DNA of 55,965 bases from Acidimicrobiia bacterium (GTDB lineage: Bacteria; Actinomycetota; Acidimicrobiia; Spongiisociales; Spongiisociaceae): assembly GCA_022827785.1 (NCBI GenBank), contig JAJEIM010000028.1:1-55965 (forward strand), in the 5' to 3' direction. Positions 17,912 through 26,185 of this stretch are shown one piece after another. The first letter of the stretch is position 1. Each line of letters opens with the position of its first letter. The notes beneath the pieces are model-generated. The model ran no database searches. It saw nothing but the letters and a program-made list of their open reading frames with translations, and was not told the DNA's origin. Made by a program: the position numbers and the translations under genes.

Positions 17912-17990
17912 TGAGCGGCCCGGCGCGGTCGATCAGGGTGGTGTCCCGTTCGTCGGCCTCGGTCAGGTAGTCCGGCGGATCGGGGACCCT
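17912..17990 (-). pseudogene. Decayed soxD copy with an internal deletion
   Basis: On the minus strand this stretch reads VPDPPDYLTEADERD in one frame, almost identical to the same segment of intact soxD (20807-21031), then TTLID, matching the end of soxD (RDTTLD). At the DNA level 17944-17988 matches 20922-20966 at 41 of 45 positions, and 17934-17948 matches 20813-20827 at 14 of 15. The 94 bases at 20828-20921 are missing, with TCCCG at the deletion joint. There is no start codon or zinc-binding cysteine region. It is a remnant of a duplication that now abuts the stop codon of the SLH/TolB gene. Confidence 0.75.
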
Positions 17991-20736
17991 ACCCGCCTAT
18001 CCATACCGGGTCCGTGTCGGCGAAGAAGTCGTTGTCTGTGAGCTGCGTCTGGCCGGTACCGTCCGCGTTCACCACGTAGATCTCCTCGTCGCCGTCGTGG
18101 CTGCTGGTGAAGGCGATGCGCCTGCCGTCAGGTGACCACGCCAGTCCGGTGGGGACGGTCTCGGGCCCGGTCCGGGTGATCGGCCTCGGATCCGTCCCGT
18201 CGGGGTTGATCAAGACGATCTCCCCGTACGACCCGGTGTCGCCGTAGTCGACGAGGGCGATCCGGGACCCATCAGGGGACCATTCGGGAAGGGCGCCGGA
18301 CCCGAGGCTCTCGAGGTCGGAGCCATCGGCGTCGACAACGTAGACGCTCGGCCGCCCACCACGACGGAGCAGTGCGGTGAAGGAGATGCGGGTGCCGTCG
18401 GGGGACCACTCCGGAATCCACTGGTCGCCACTGGTCACGGCGACTGACCGCTGATCCGTCCCATCCGCATTCACGACGAAGATCGTGTCTCGCGATTGGG
18501 TGGAGTTGACGAAGGCTATGCGCGTGCCGTCCGGTGACCAGGCCGGGAAGTAGTCGTCTCCCTGCGTGTCCGCGACCTGGCGCTGGCCGGACCCGTCGAC
18601 GCTCACCACCATCAGTTCCGCGTCGACGTTGGAAACGTTGGGCGCAGGATCGAGATCGCGGAAACGGGTGAAGGCGATATGGCTTCCGTCAGGAGACCAT
18701 AGGGGGCTGCGAGAGCCGTAGGCGCCCCCGTCCGTGAGGGTGATCTGCATGACGTTGGCGCCGTCGGCGTCGATCAGGAACAACTCGTCAACGAATCCGA
18801 CCTCGTTATCACTCCTGACCGAGCGGGTGAAGGCGATGCGTGCGCCGTCCGGAGACCATACGGGATCAAGGGCCCAATCGGTACCGGCCGTCTCGTCGAG
18901 CCTCCGGGCGAAGCCCCGTCCGTCGGTGTCGACGACGGAGATGTAACCGAGATAGCCCTCACAGCAGGAGAACGCGAGGCGCGTGTGCGCGGGCGACCAG
19001 ACCGGCACACCGGTACCCGTGTCGGCTACCTGCTCCTGGCCGGTCCCGTCGACTGCGGTGACGAAGCTGAGGTGGTTTCCCGGCCTGTCGCTCGTGAAGG
19101 CGATGAATCGGCCGTCCGGTGACCAGACCGGGTCCCGGTCATCGCTGGTGTAGGTCATGAGTCGCCGGTCGGACCCGTCGGCGTTCATCGAGTAGATGTA
19201 GTGATAGACCCACTCCTCCGTGGTGAAGGCGATGCGTCGGCCATCCGGAGACCAGACCGGACGCCGGTCCTTGCCTCCACCTTGCGTAAGCCGATGCTGC
19301 CCGGACCCGTCGGCGTTCATCACGTAAATCTCGGTAGCAGGAGACTCCTCCGTGAGGTCTCCGTGGCGTTCGGTGTCGAAGGCGATGCGATCGCCGTCGG
19401 GTGACCAGGCCGGACGCCGGTCGTGACCCGCCGCATCGGTGAGTTGGAGTTGTTCCGAACCGTCGGCGTTCATCGCGAAGATGTCGTAACCGTCCACGCC
19501 GTCCCGGGTGAAGGCAATCCGTTCCCCGTCCGGCGACCACACCGGCCCGGCCCCTTCGCCCAGGTGCCGTTCGCCGGTCCCGTCGGCTCCGATCACGAAG
19601 ACACCATCAACACCCTGGACGTGGCGCGTGAAGGCGATGCTCAGCCCGTCCGGCGACCAGGCCTGACTCCGGCCTTCCGCCAATGCCCGGCGACCGGTAC
19701 CGTCCACGTTCATGATCAGGATCTCGGGAGCACCCTCCCCCGGGCCGGAGAATGCCAGGCGCGTACCGTCGGGTGACCACACCGGAGAGTGACCGGCGCC
19801 GAGATCCCGGGGATCGCCCAATTGGTAAGGACCGGCCACGAAGACCCTGGGCCCGGTGTCCGGAGGGCCCGCGTCGGGGCCTGGGGAAAGCCCACCGGTG
19901 TACGCGATGCGCGTGCCGTCGGGAGACCACACCGGATCCCAGCCACTCCCCTCACCGGCGATCTGCCACTGGCCGCCACCGCCGGATCTCATGACGAAGA
20001 TCCTGTCGACCGGTAGGTGCCGGCGGGTGAAGCCGATGCGGTAGGAGGTGACGGGGTCCGGCAACGGAACCAGTCCCTCCGCCCTGGCCAGGAAGGTCGC
20101 CATCTGGCCCCTCGTTACCGGATCACCGGGACAGAACCGCAACGGATCCTTGGAACACCCGGCGGTGATCCTGGCCGCGGCCAGGGCATCGATACTGCCG
20201 GCGTGAGTACCACTCTCCGGAACGTCCTCGAAGCCGGCCGTCGAGCCGGATGCCAGATCGAACGCACGGACGAGGAACGATGCCATCTGTGCCCTCGTGA
20301 CCGGGTCGTCCGGGCAGAACCGCAACGGGTCGACCGCGCACCCCGTTGTTACCTCGAGATCGGCCAGGCGGTCCACGTAGGGCGCCCACCACTCGGCGCC
20401 GTCCACATCGGCGAACGATGATCCACCCGCACCCGGCGGATCGGCATCATCCAGCACCCGTACCAGCCACACAGCCACCACCCAGCGCGGGATCGGATCG
20501 GCGGGACAGAAGCTATCCGGGGCGCACTCCGTGCCGTCCAGCACCCCCGCGCTATCCAGGGCATCGATGGCCGGTCGATGGACCCCGCTCTCCTGGACGT
20601 CCGCGAAGCCCGTTCCGCCGGCCGCCTGGCCCGCCAGCCCAGCCGACAGCACCGGCACCACCGCCACGGCCGTTCCAACCGCGAAGGTCCTCCCTCCGAA
20701 CCGGACTCCACCGGGCGTCGCCATCAGCCCCCCCAT
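17989..20736 (-). CDS. Secreted SLH-domain protein with TolB-like (PD40) beta-propellers
   Basis: A 915-residue exported protein. An N-terminal signal segment (about residues 15-41, ending AGGTGFADV) is followed by three S-layer-homology repeats (roughly 42-95, 105-158, 165-218) with the cysteine-bearing RFCPxDPVTR signature. The rest holds about 14 copies of the WSPDGxRIAFT repeat of TolB-type propellers, enough for two seven-bladed rings. Blade 8 is degenerate (WSPAHTR). It would be held at the cell surface and bind a partner or polymer; no catalytic residues are apparent. The start could be ATG 20736 or ATG 20724. The TAG stop falls exactly at the edge of the soxD remnant. It follows soxD but may have its own promoter. 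Confidence 0.88.
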   Translation of the reverse strand: MGGLMATPGGVRFGGRTFAVGTAVAVVPVLSAGLAGQAAGGTGFADVQESGVHRPAIDALDSAGVLDGTECAPDSFCPADPIPRWVVAVWLVRVLDDADPPGAGGSSFADVDGAEWWAPYVDRLADLEVTTGCAVDPLRFCPDDPVTRAQMASFLVRAFDLASGSTAGFEDVPESGTHAGSIDALAAARITAGCSKDPLRFCPGDPVTRGQMATFLARAEGLVPLPDPVTSYRIGFTRRHLPVDRIFVMRSGGGGQWQIAGEGSGWDPVWSPDGTRIAYTGGLSPGPDAGPPDTGPRVFVAGPYQLGDPRDLGAGHSPVWSPDGTRLAFSGPGEGAPEILIMNVDGTGRRALAEGRSQAWSPDGLSIAFTRHVQGVDGVFVIGADGTGERHLGEGAGPVWSPDGERIAFTRDGVDGYDIFAMNADGSEQLQLTDAAGHDRRPAWSPDGDRIAFDTERHGDLTEESPATEIYVMNADGSGQHRLTQGGGKDRRPVWSPDGRRIAFTTEEWVYHYIYSMNADGSDRRLMTYTSDDRDPVWSPDGRFIAFTSDRPGNHLSFVTAVDGTGQEQVADTGTGVPVWSPAHTRLAFSCCEGYLGYISVVDTDGRGFARRLDETAGTDWALDPVWSPDGARIAFTRSVRSDNEVGFVDELFLIDADGANVMQITLTDGGAYGSRSPLWSPDGSHIAFTRFRDLDPAPNVSNVDAELMVVSVDGSGQRQVADTQGDDYFPAWSPDGTRIAFVNSTQSRDTIFVVNADGTDQRSVAVTSGDQWIPEWSPDGTRISFTALLRRGGRPSVYVVDADGSDLESLGSGALPEWSPDGSRIALVDYGDTGSYGEIVLINPDGTDPRPITRTGPETVPTGLAWSPDGRRIAFTSSHDGDEEIYVVNADGTGQTQLTDNDFFADTDPVWIGG

Positions 20737-20767
20737 GCTATGTATGACGCGAGCGGGGCGGCCGCAG

Positions 20768-20779
20768 GTTCCCGGGAAC
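20768..20779. other. 12-bp perfect palindrome between soxD and the SLH gene
   Basis: GTTCCCGGGAAC is a perfect palindrome in the 70-base gap between the soxD stop and the SLH/TolB gene start. It could be a regulator site for the latter gene. There is no supporting second copy, so this is a weak call. Confidence 0.3.
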
Positions 20780-20806
20780 GTGTTAGTGAGCGGCCCTCCG
20801 GCGCGT

Positions 20807-21031
20807 CTAGTCGAGGGTGGTGTCCCGCGTGATGGTCTGCCAGCGCCGGCAACCTCCGGCGTGGAACCAGCGCTCCACCTTGACGCCCTCCGTGTTGCCC
20901 ATCATGAAGCCTCGGTCCACATCCCGTTCGTCGGCTTCGGTCAGGTGGTCCGGAGGATCGGGAACCTCACCGTAAGTCCACTCTTCGACCGGGCGAGGGC
21001 CGCAATGCGGGCAGGCGAGACGCAGGACCAT
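20807..21031 (-). CDS. soxD: Sarcosine oxidase delta subunit
   Basis: A 74-residue protein starting at ATG 21031, which overlaps the soxB stop as ATGA. It begins MVLRLACPHCG and ends with ERWFHAGGCRRW, the cysteine/histidine elements that bind zinc in the delta subunit of heterotetrameric sarcosine oxidase. It is shorter than typical SoxD (about 90-100 residues). Its position as the last gene of the sox block, after alpha, gamma and beta, is an unusual order; the common order is beta-delta-alpha-gamma. A partial, deleted copy lies at 17912-17990. Confidence 0.88.
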   Translation of the reverse strand: MVLRLACPHCGPRPVEEWTYGEVPDPPDHLTEADERDVDRGFMMGNTEGVKVERWFHAGGCRRWQTITRDTTLD

Positions 21032-22248
21032 CAGTGGGTCGTCCCCGTCGAACCGGGGTCGAACATCAGCCGGTCCTCCTTGAAGCGGTTGAGAGAGAAC
21101 GGGGCGATGAGTTCGGGGGTGCGGTCGGTAGCGATGAGTTCCGCCATCTGCTCGCCACCGGCGGGGATTCCCTTGAAGCCCCAGGTGCCCCATCCGGTGG
21201 TGACCAGGAAGCCGTCCACTCCCGTGTAGCCCATGATCGGGGACATGTCGACCGACATGTCGCAAACACCGGTCCACTGGCGCAGGACCGTCAGATCCCG
21301 CAGGAACGGCAGCAGGGTCACCGCCGGAAGCGAGCAGTGCGAGAGGAACTCGTAGCTGGACCGGTACGAGTAGCTGGGCTGGCTGTCGATGCCGGCACCC
21401 AGGAGCATCTCCCCTCTCGGAGTCTGGCTGACGTAGAAACCCATCTCGGCCGAGGCCACGATGGGACGGAAGGTGCGGGCGTAGTGGTTGGTGACGAAGG
21501 CCTGGAGCGGATGGGTGCGGATCGGGAGCCTCACCCCGGCCATCGCCGCCAGGGTCGATACGTGGCCTCCCACCGCGCTCACCGTGACCCCGGCCGTCAC
21601 CGGCCCCCGGTCGGTCATCACACCCGTGACCCGGTCCCCGTCCTTGAGCAAGCCGGTCACCGCGGTGCGCTGGTGGACGTGTACGCCCCGCTTCATGGCG
21701 CCTTCAGCCAGCGCCCAGACCACCCGGTCGTGGCGCGCGGTCGCGGCGTGCGGGCTGTACGAGCCTCCCGTCACCCGGTACTCGCCACCGCCCGCGTTCA
21801 TGTCCACCTCCGGGCAGATCTCGCCCACCTCCTCCGGCGTCACGTAGACGGTGTCGGCGCCGAAGGCCTGGTTGACGATGGACCTGGCCCGTTCGTTGCG
21901 CGTGCCGGGAGTCCCGTGGACCAGCCACAGGAGGCCCTTACGGTCATGCATGATCCAGCGCCCGGTCTCCTCCTCCAGCCTGGAGTAGAGGTCGACACTC
22001 CGCTGGTAGAAGCGGACCGCCTCGGGGATGCCGTAGTTGGCCCTGATGATGGTGGTGTTGCGGCCCGAGTTGCCCGAGCCGATGTAGCCGCGTTCCAGCA
22101 CCGCCACGTCCGTTATCCCGTGGCGGGTAGCCAGGTGGTAAGCGGTCGACATACCGTGCCCGCCGCCCCCCACGATCACCACGTCGTAGGAGGATCGCAA
22201 GTTTTGCTCCCATCCGAGAGCCACCTGGGCTTCGATGAACTCGTTCAT
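21031..22248 (-). CDS. soxB: Sarcosine oxidase beta subunit
   Basis: A 405-residue flavoprotein with the FAD motif VVIVGGGGHGMSTAYHLA, followed by LERGYIGSGNSGRNTTIIRANY, a signature of SoxB, and the C-terminal TTGWGTWGFKGIPAGG. It oxidises sarcosine, and possibly dimethylglycine, to glycine with release of the methyl group as formaldehyde or methylene-tetrahydrofolate. ATG 22248 overlaps the soxG stop (ATGA) and gives normal family length; a longer frame upstream is only the soxG region read in another frame. Its partners are all encoded in the same run. Confidence 0.93.
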   Translation of the reverse strand: MNEFIEAQVALGWEQNLRSSYDVVIVGGGGHGMSTAYHLATRHGITDVAVLERGYIGSGNSGRNTTIIRANYGIPEAVRFYQRSVDLYSRLEEETGRWIMHDRKGLLWLVHGTPGTRNERARSIVNQAFGADTVYVTPEEVGEICPEVDMNAGGGEYRVTGGSYSPHAATARHDRVVWALAEGAMKRGVHVHQRTAVTGLLKDGDRVTGVMTDRGPVTAGVTVSAVGGHVSTLAAMAGVRLPIRTHPLQAFVTNHYARTFRPIVASAEMGFYVSQTPRGEMLLGAGIDSQPSYSYRSSYEFLSHCSLPAVTLLPFLRDLTVLRQWTGVCDMSVDMSPIMGYTGVDGFLVTTGWGTWGFKGIPAGGEQMAELIATDRTPELIAPFSLNRFKEDRLMFDPGSTGTTH

Positions 22249-22652
22249 TCCAGCCGATCCTGCGAGCCGAGGCGCTCCTCCAGGTGGTGCGCCAGCGTCG
22301 CCGGAACCAGGACCAGCACGCCGCCCACGTCGAACAGCATCTTGACCGGTATGCCCGCCAGGTGCCCTTGGGCGGGAGCCGGACGGCGCCGGGGAAACTC
22401 CCAGGCTGACAAGGCTTGCAGCCGGGGTAGCTCGGAGCGGTCGAACCATGCCGCCGAGAATCCGGCCTCGGGCTCGACCAAGGCGTACGGGTCGGCCACA
22501 TCGACCCGATCCGGGGGCGGTAGCACCAGCAGGTCGTCTGGCGCGAGGCGAAGCAGGTGCCCGCCGTCCGGCGCCTCGATCCCGTCGAGTGCTCCGGGGT
22601 CGGCCACGATCCGGGTGGCCCCGATCCGCTCGAAGCGTTCAGGCGCGGACAC
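22245..22652 (-). CDS. soxG: Sarcosine oxidase gamma subunit
   Basis: A 135-residue protein. The recognisable parts are the LSAWEFPRR region and the C-terminal IPVKMLFDVGGVLVLVPATLAHHLEERL, which match the GcvT-like half-domain of SoxG. Its start overlaps the soxA stop by 14 bases and its stop overlaps the soxB start, so it is translationally coupled on both sides. It is divergent and somewhat short compared with the usual 180-200 residues; identification rests on context plus the C-terminal motif. Confidence 0.8.
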   Translation of the reverse strand: MSAPERFERIGATRIVADPGALDGIEAPDGGHLLRLAPDDLLVLPPPDRVDVADPYALVEPEAGFSAAWFDRSELPRLQALSAWEFPRRRPAPAQGHLAGIPVKMLFDVGGVLVLVPATLAHHLEERLGSQDRLE

Positions 22653-24843
22653 GCAGGCCCTCGGGGTCGTAGAAGGGCGCCGCCACCCTCCGGGCCGGAC
22701 GCCCTTCGATCAGGATGTCGCCACCGAACCCGCCGTCCCGGGCGTACATCCAGGCCAGCATGACGGAGCGGCCCAGCACCCGGGACCAGGTACTGGAGGT
22801 CACGAACCCGGCGTAGTCGCCCTTCACGCGCAGGATGGCGCCCTGAGGCGGTGGGGCGCCATCCATCTCCAGACCCACCAGCAGCCGGTCCGGGTCCATC
22901 CTTGACGTCCGGGCCACCGCGTGGCGGCCTAGGAAGTCTCCCTTGTCCATCCGGACGGCCCAGCCGTGGCCCAGCCGCCGGGGCGTGGAGTCGGACAGGC
23001 TGTCCACCCCCACCAGAATGTGGCCCTTCTCGAGCCGCAACTCCTCCAGGACCTCGAGTCCGTGCGGCCACACGTCGAAGTCCGCGCCGGACTCCATCAG
23101 GGCGCGCCAGAGGCCTTCCGACCGACTCGCTGGATGGTGGAGTTCGTAGGAGATCTCGCCGGTGAAGCTCATCCTCATGACCCGGCAGGCGAAACCCGCC
23201 ACCTCCATCCGGGTGTGACCCATGAAGGACGGCAGCCGGCCGCCGTCGCCCAACCGGGAGAGGAGCTCTCCGGACCGGGGTCCGGTCACGTTTATCGCCC
23301 CCCAGGACGTGGTGCGGTCCAGGATCCTCACGTCCATACCCCAGGCATCCGCCCAGTCCCGCAGCCACATCTCGAAGTGTCCTGCGCCGGCCGAGGTGCT
23401 GGTGAGCAGGAACCGGTTGGCGGCCTCGCGGCACACCAGCCCGTCGTCGAACACGTAGCCGCGCTCGTCGAGAACCAGGACGTACTTGGCCCGGCCGGGG
23501 CGGATCGGGGCGATGGTGGACGGGTAGATGCGCTCCAGGAACGCATCCGCGTCAGGGCCGGACACCAGCGTCTTTCCCAGGGTGCTCACGTCGCAGATCG
23601 ACACCCCGGACCTGACCGCCCAGTACTCGCGGTCGGCATCACCGTAGGTCCAGGGCCTCCACCAACCCCTGGAGCGTTCCATGACGGCTCCCATGGCGAG
23701 GTGCTCGTCGTGGAGTGCCGTTCGCCGGTCGGCGTGGTGGTACCAGCCCGCCGCAGCCTCGCCCATCGTGATCTGGGTAACCACCGGACGCGCGGTGAAG
23801 GACGGGGGCAGTTCCTGCCCGCCGGCGGCCACGAAACTGCGCACGTGCGGCATGCAGACCGCCCCCTGGCAGGCGCCCGTGCCTGCCAGTGTGGACCGCT
23901 TGATCAGCTCCAACTCTTGGAATCCGCGATCCCAAACCGAACGCAGGTCATCTACGGTGACTTCAGAACATGGACAGACTACGCCGGCCTCGGGCACGGG
24001 CGGCCGGTCGAGAGATCCGGCAGCGCTCCCCACCGCGCGCACTCCCGGCAAACCGTGAGCCATCCGGGCGAGCGTGTCCCTAGGACCGGATCCGAGACCG
24101 ACCACGGCGGTATCGCACGGATAGGTGCGTTCGGCACCGGTCTCCTCGTCAAGGGTCACCACCCGCTCCACCGTCCCGTCGCCGACGAAGCGGGCCAACC
24201 TGCCCCGAGCCGGCTGGTGTTCGACTCCCTCCGGCGGCGCCCCGATCGACACCACCCTTCCCAGATCCACTCCCGCCGCCGCCAGCCGCGCGGCCGCTCG
24301 CCTGGTGAGGATGCCGGCCAGCTGGTTCCCTGGGCAGACCGGCTGAACCTCCGCCGATCCGGTCGCCACCACGACCTCCTCGCAGAAGATCCTCGCCATG
24401 CCATCGGGGATCCGGGCCACTACCTCGGGACCGGCGTATACACCGACCGCCTCCCTTCCCACCCGCGCATCGAGGGTGACCACCCGGCGGCCTCTCTCCC
24501 CGGCCTCGGCAGCCGCGGCCCTCCCCGAACGGCCCTGGCCGATCACCACGGTGTCGCAATGGATCATCTCGAAGCCGACCGCACTCCCGGGGGTGGGCGT
24601 TCGAGTGGGCGGAGGCAGAGCCGGGTACCCGTCGGTCGGATGCGAGTGGACCTTCGCGCCGTCCGAGGCCGGTGTCCGGCAAGCGCGCACGTACGAGGTT
24701 CCCTCCAGGGTGACCAGGCAGTAGGGGCAGTCACCCTCGGCGCAGAGGCACCCGCTCCACGGCCACAGACCGGCCCTGAGGACAGCGGTCAGAACGGTGT
24801 CGCCCTCTTCGAAAGGGACCGGCGTACCGTCGAAGTCGATCAC
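22639..24843 (-). CDS. soxA: Sarcosine oxidase alpha-like subunit, compact form
   Basis: A 734-residue protein, about 230 residues shorter than usual SoxA. The N-terminus has a ferredoxin-like Fer2_4 domain with the cysteine set CLCAEGDCPYC and RACRT. Next comes a reduced FAD/NAD domain (VVIGQGRSGRAAAAEA), a BFD-like region with CPCSEV and GACQGAVC that can bind a second iron-sulfur cluster, and a full C-terminal GcvT/aminomethyltransferase domain (DVSTLGKTLVSGPDADAF onward) that transfers the methyl group to tetrahydrofolate. It starts at GTG 24843, 13 bases after the dddP-like stop. It may be an electron-transferring dehydrogenase subunit instead of an oxidase. Confidence 0.87.
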   Translation of the reverse strand: MIDFDGTPVPFEEGDTVLTAVLRAGLWPWSGCLCAEGDCPYCLVTLEGTSYVRACRTPASDGAKVHSHPTDGYPALPPPTRTPTPGSAVGFEMIHCDTVVIGQGRSGRAAAAEAGERGRRVVTLDARVGREAVGVYAGPEVVARIPDGMARIFCEEVVVATGSAEVQPVCPGNQLAGILTRRAAARLAAAGVDLGRVVSIGAPPEGVEHQPARGRLARFVGDGTVERVVTLDEETGAERTYPCDTAVVGLGSGPRDTLARMAHGLPGVRAVGSAAGSLDRPPVPEAGVVCPCSEVTVDDLRSVWDRGFQELELIKRSTLAGTGACQGAVCMPHVRSFVAAGGQELPPSFTARPVVTQITMGEAAAGWYHHADRRTALHDEHLAMGAVMERSRGWWRPWTYGDADREYWAVRSGVSICDVSTLGKTLVSGPDADAFLERIYPSTIAPIRPGRAKYVLVLDERGYVFDDGLVCREAANRFLLTSTSAGAGHFEMWLRDWADAWGMDVRILDRTTSWGAINVTGPRSGELLSRLGDGGRLPSFMGHTRMEVAGFACRVMRMSFTGEISYELHHPASRSEGLWRALMESGADFDVWPHGLEVLEELRLEKGHILVGVDSLSDSTPRRLGHGWAVRMDKGDFLGRHAVARTSRMDPDRLLVGLEMDGAPPPQGAILRVKGDYAGFVTSSTWSRVLGRSVMLAWMYARDGGFGGDILIEGRPARRVAAPFYDPEGLRVRA

Positions 24844-24856
24844 CGTGCCGGGTACG

Positions 24857-26185
24857 TCATAGCAGCCCGAGAGGGTAGCCGGACAGGAGTTCGACGCCGC
24901 TCTCCGTCACCAGTACCTGTTGCTCCAGCTTGACCCCCTCCCCCCAACCCCGCCGGCCCACGAACGTCTCGACGCAGAGCACCATTCCAGCCTCAACCAC
25001 ACCATCCCACCCGGACTGCTCCCATGTGTGGGGGAACCCGATCATGGGCCACTCATCGGCCATGCCGACCCCGTGGAACTGGGTGGTGTAGTGGTGGAAC
25101 TCCTCGATGTCGGGCACGAAGGTGTCGAATGTCAGCTCCCGGAAGGTGACGCCGGGCCGTAGCATCGCCATGTTGCGATGGATCATCTCCTCCGCCCGCC
25201 CGAAGACGTCCAGCTGGTTGGCGTTCGGTGGTCTGTCACCGGCTATCCATGTTCTCGAGATGTCCACGCACATCCCGTACGGGCCGATCAGGTCGGTGTC
25301 GAACGCCACGAGGTCACCGTCCTCGATCACCCGGGGGGCAGCCTCCTGGAACCAGGGGTTGGTGCGCGGACCGGACGACAGGAGGCGCGTCTCGAGCCAC
25401 TCGCCGCCGCGGCGGATGTTCTCCGAGTGGAGCACCGCCCACAACTCGAGCTCCGTGACACCCGGCTCGAGGGCCGAACGCATCGCGTCGAGGGAGTGGT
25501 CGGTGACGGCGATCGCGGCCCTCATCAGCGCGATCTCACCGGCGCTCTTGACGGACCTGGCCACCTCCATGACCTCCCCACCGTTGCGGAGTTCGAGGCC
25601 GCGCCCCTCGAGGGCATGGATGGCATCGGGGCTCGCCCGGTCGATCGCCACCCGGCGGTTCCCGCCCCCGTGTTCCGCTACCAGGGCGGCTAACTCCGCG
25701 GACCATCGCCGCAGGTTCCGGTCCATCTCGATCCCGGACAGCTCGTACATCCATTGGGTGGCCGGCCGCACCTCATGGACGAGATCGGCGTGCCCGGCCA
25801 GGTAAGCGGCCGCGCCATAGTCGAACAGGATCATGGGACCCTCAGCACCCACCCAGAGATACCGGCACGGGTTGTGAGCGGTCCAGAGGGACATGTTGGT
25901 GGTGTCGGACGCGTAACGGATGTGGACCGGGTCGTAGAGGATGATCCCCGCGTAGTCGAGCTCCCGCAGCCGGTCTCGCACCCTGTCCAACCGGTAGCGG
26001 CGCACTGCGTCGATGTCAGGAAGGTCTATCCCGGCGGCCTCGATCTCCGAGAGGGCATCCGGCGGTAACCCGATGGAGTGCCAGTTGTCGGACACGGCCC
26101 GCCGGTACTCAGCGCCGCGGCCTCCGCCGGGGCCGATCCGGCTGCGAACTCTCGGTCCGGCCTGGTACGCGCGGTCTGCGGTCAT
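24857..26185 (-). CDS. M24-fold DMSP lyase DddP-like protein, copy B
   Basis: A 442-residue M24-fold protein. ATG 26185 overlaps the stop of copy A as ATGA. The metal ligands recalled for Ruegeria DddP are present at almost the same numbering: Asp296, Asp298, Asp308, His371, Glu406 and Glu421, together with Tyr366 and the catalytic-base position Asp377 in GVGMADEWP. ENIRRGGEW, SGPRTNPWFQE and CVDISRTW also match DddP. DddP splits dimethylsulfoniopropionate into dimethyl sulfide and acrylate. Creatinase, which also partners sarcosine oxidase, lacks these metal ligands, so I favour DddP or a near relative acting on another betaine-like substrate. Confidence 0.75.
   Translation of the reverse strand: MTADRAYQAGPRVRSRIGPGGGRGAEYRRAVSDNWHSIGLPPDALSEIEAAGIDLPDIDAVRRYRLDRVRDRLRELDYAGIILYDPVHIRYASDTTNMSLWTAHNPCRYLWVGAEGPMILFDYGAAAYLAGHADLVHEVRPATQWMYELSGIEMDRNLRRWSAELAALVAEHGGGNRRVAIDRASPDAIHALEGRGLELRNGGEVMEVARSVKSAGEIALMRAAIAVTDHSLDAMRSALEPGVTELELWAVLHSENIRRGGEWLETRLLSSGPRTNPWFQEAAPRVIEDGDLVAFDTDLIGPYGMCVDISRTWIAGDRPPNANQLDVFGRAEEMIHRNMAMLRPGVTFRELTFDTFVPDIEEFHHYTTQFHGVGMADEWPMIGFPHTWEQSGWDGVVEAGMVLCVETFVGRRGWGEGVKLEQQVLVTESGVELLSGYPLGLL

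Noticed and set aside
22249-22449. Extended soxB start upstream of 22248
   Set aside because: The extra 67 codons lie inside soxG in another frame; the ATG at 22248 gives the normal length and an ATGA overlap.
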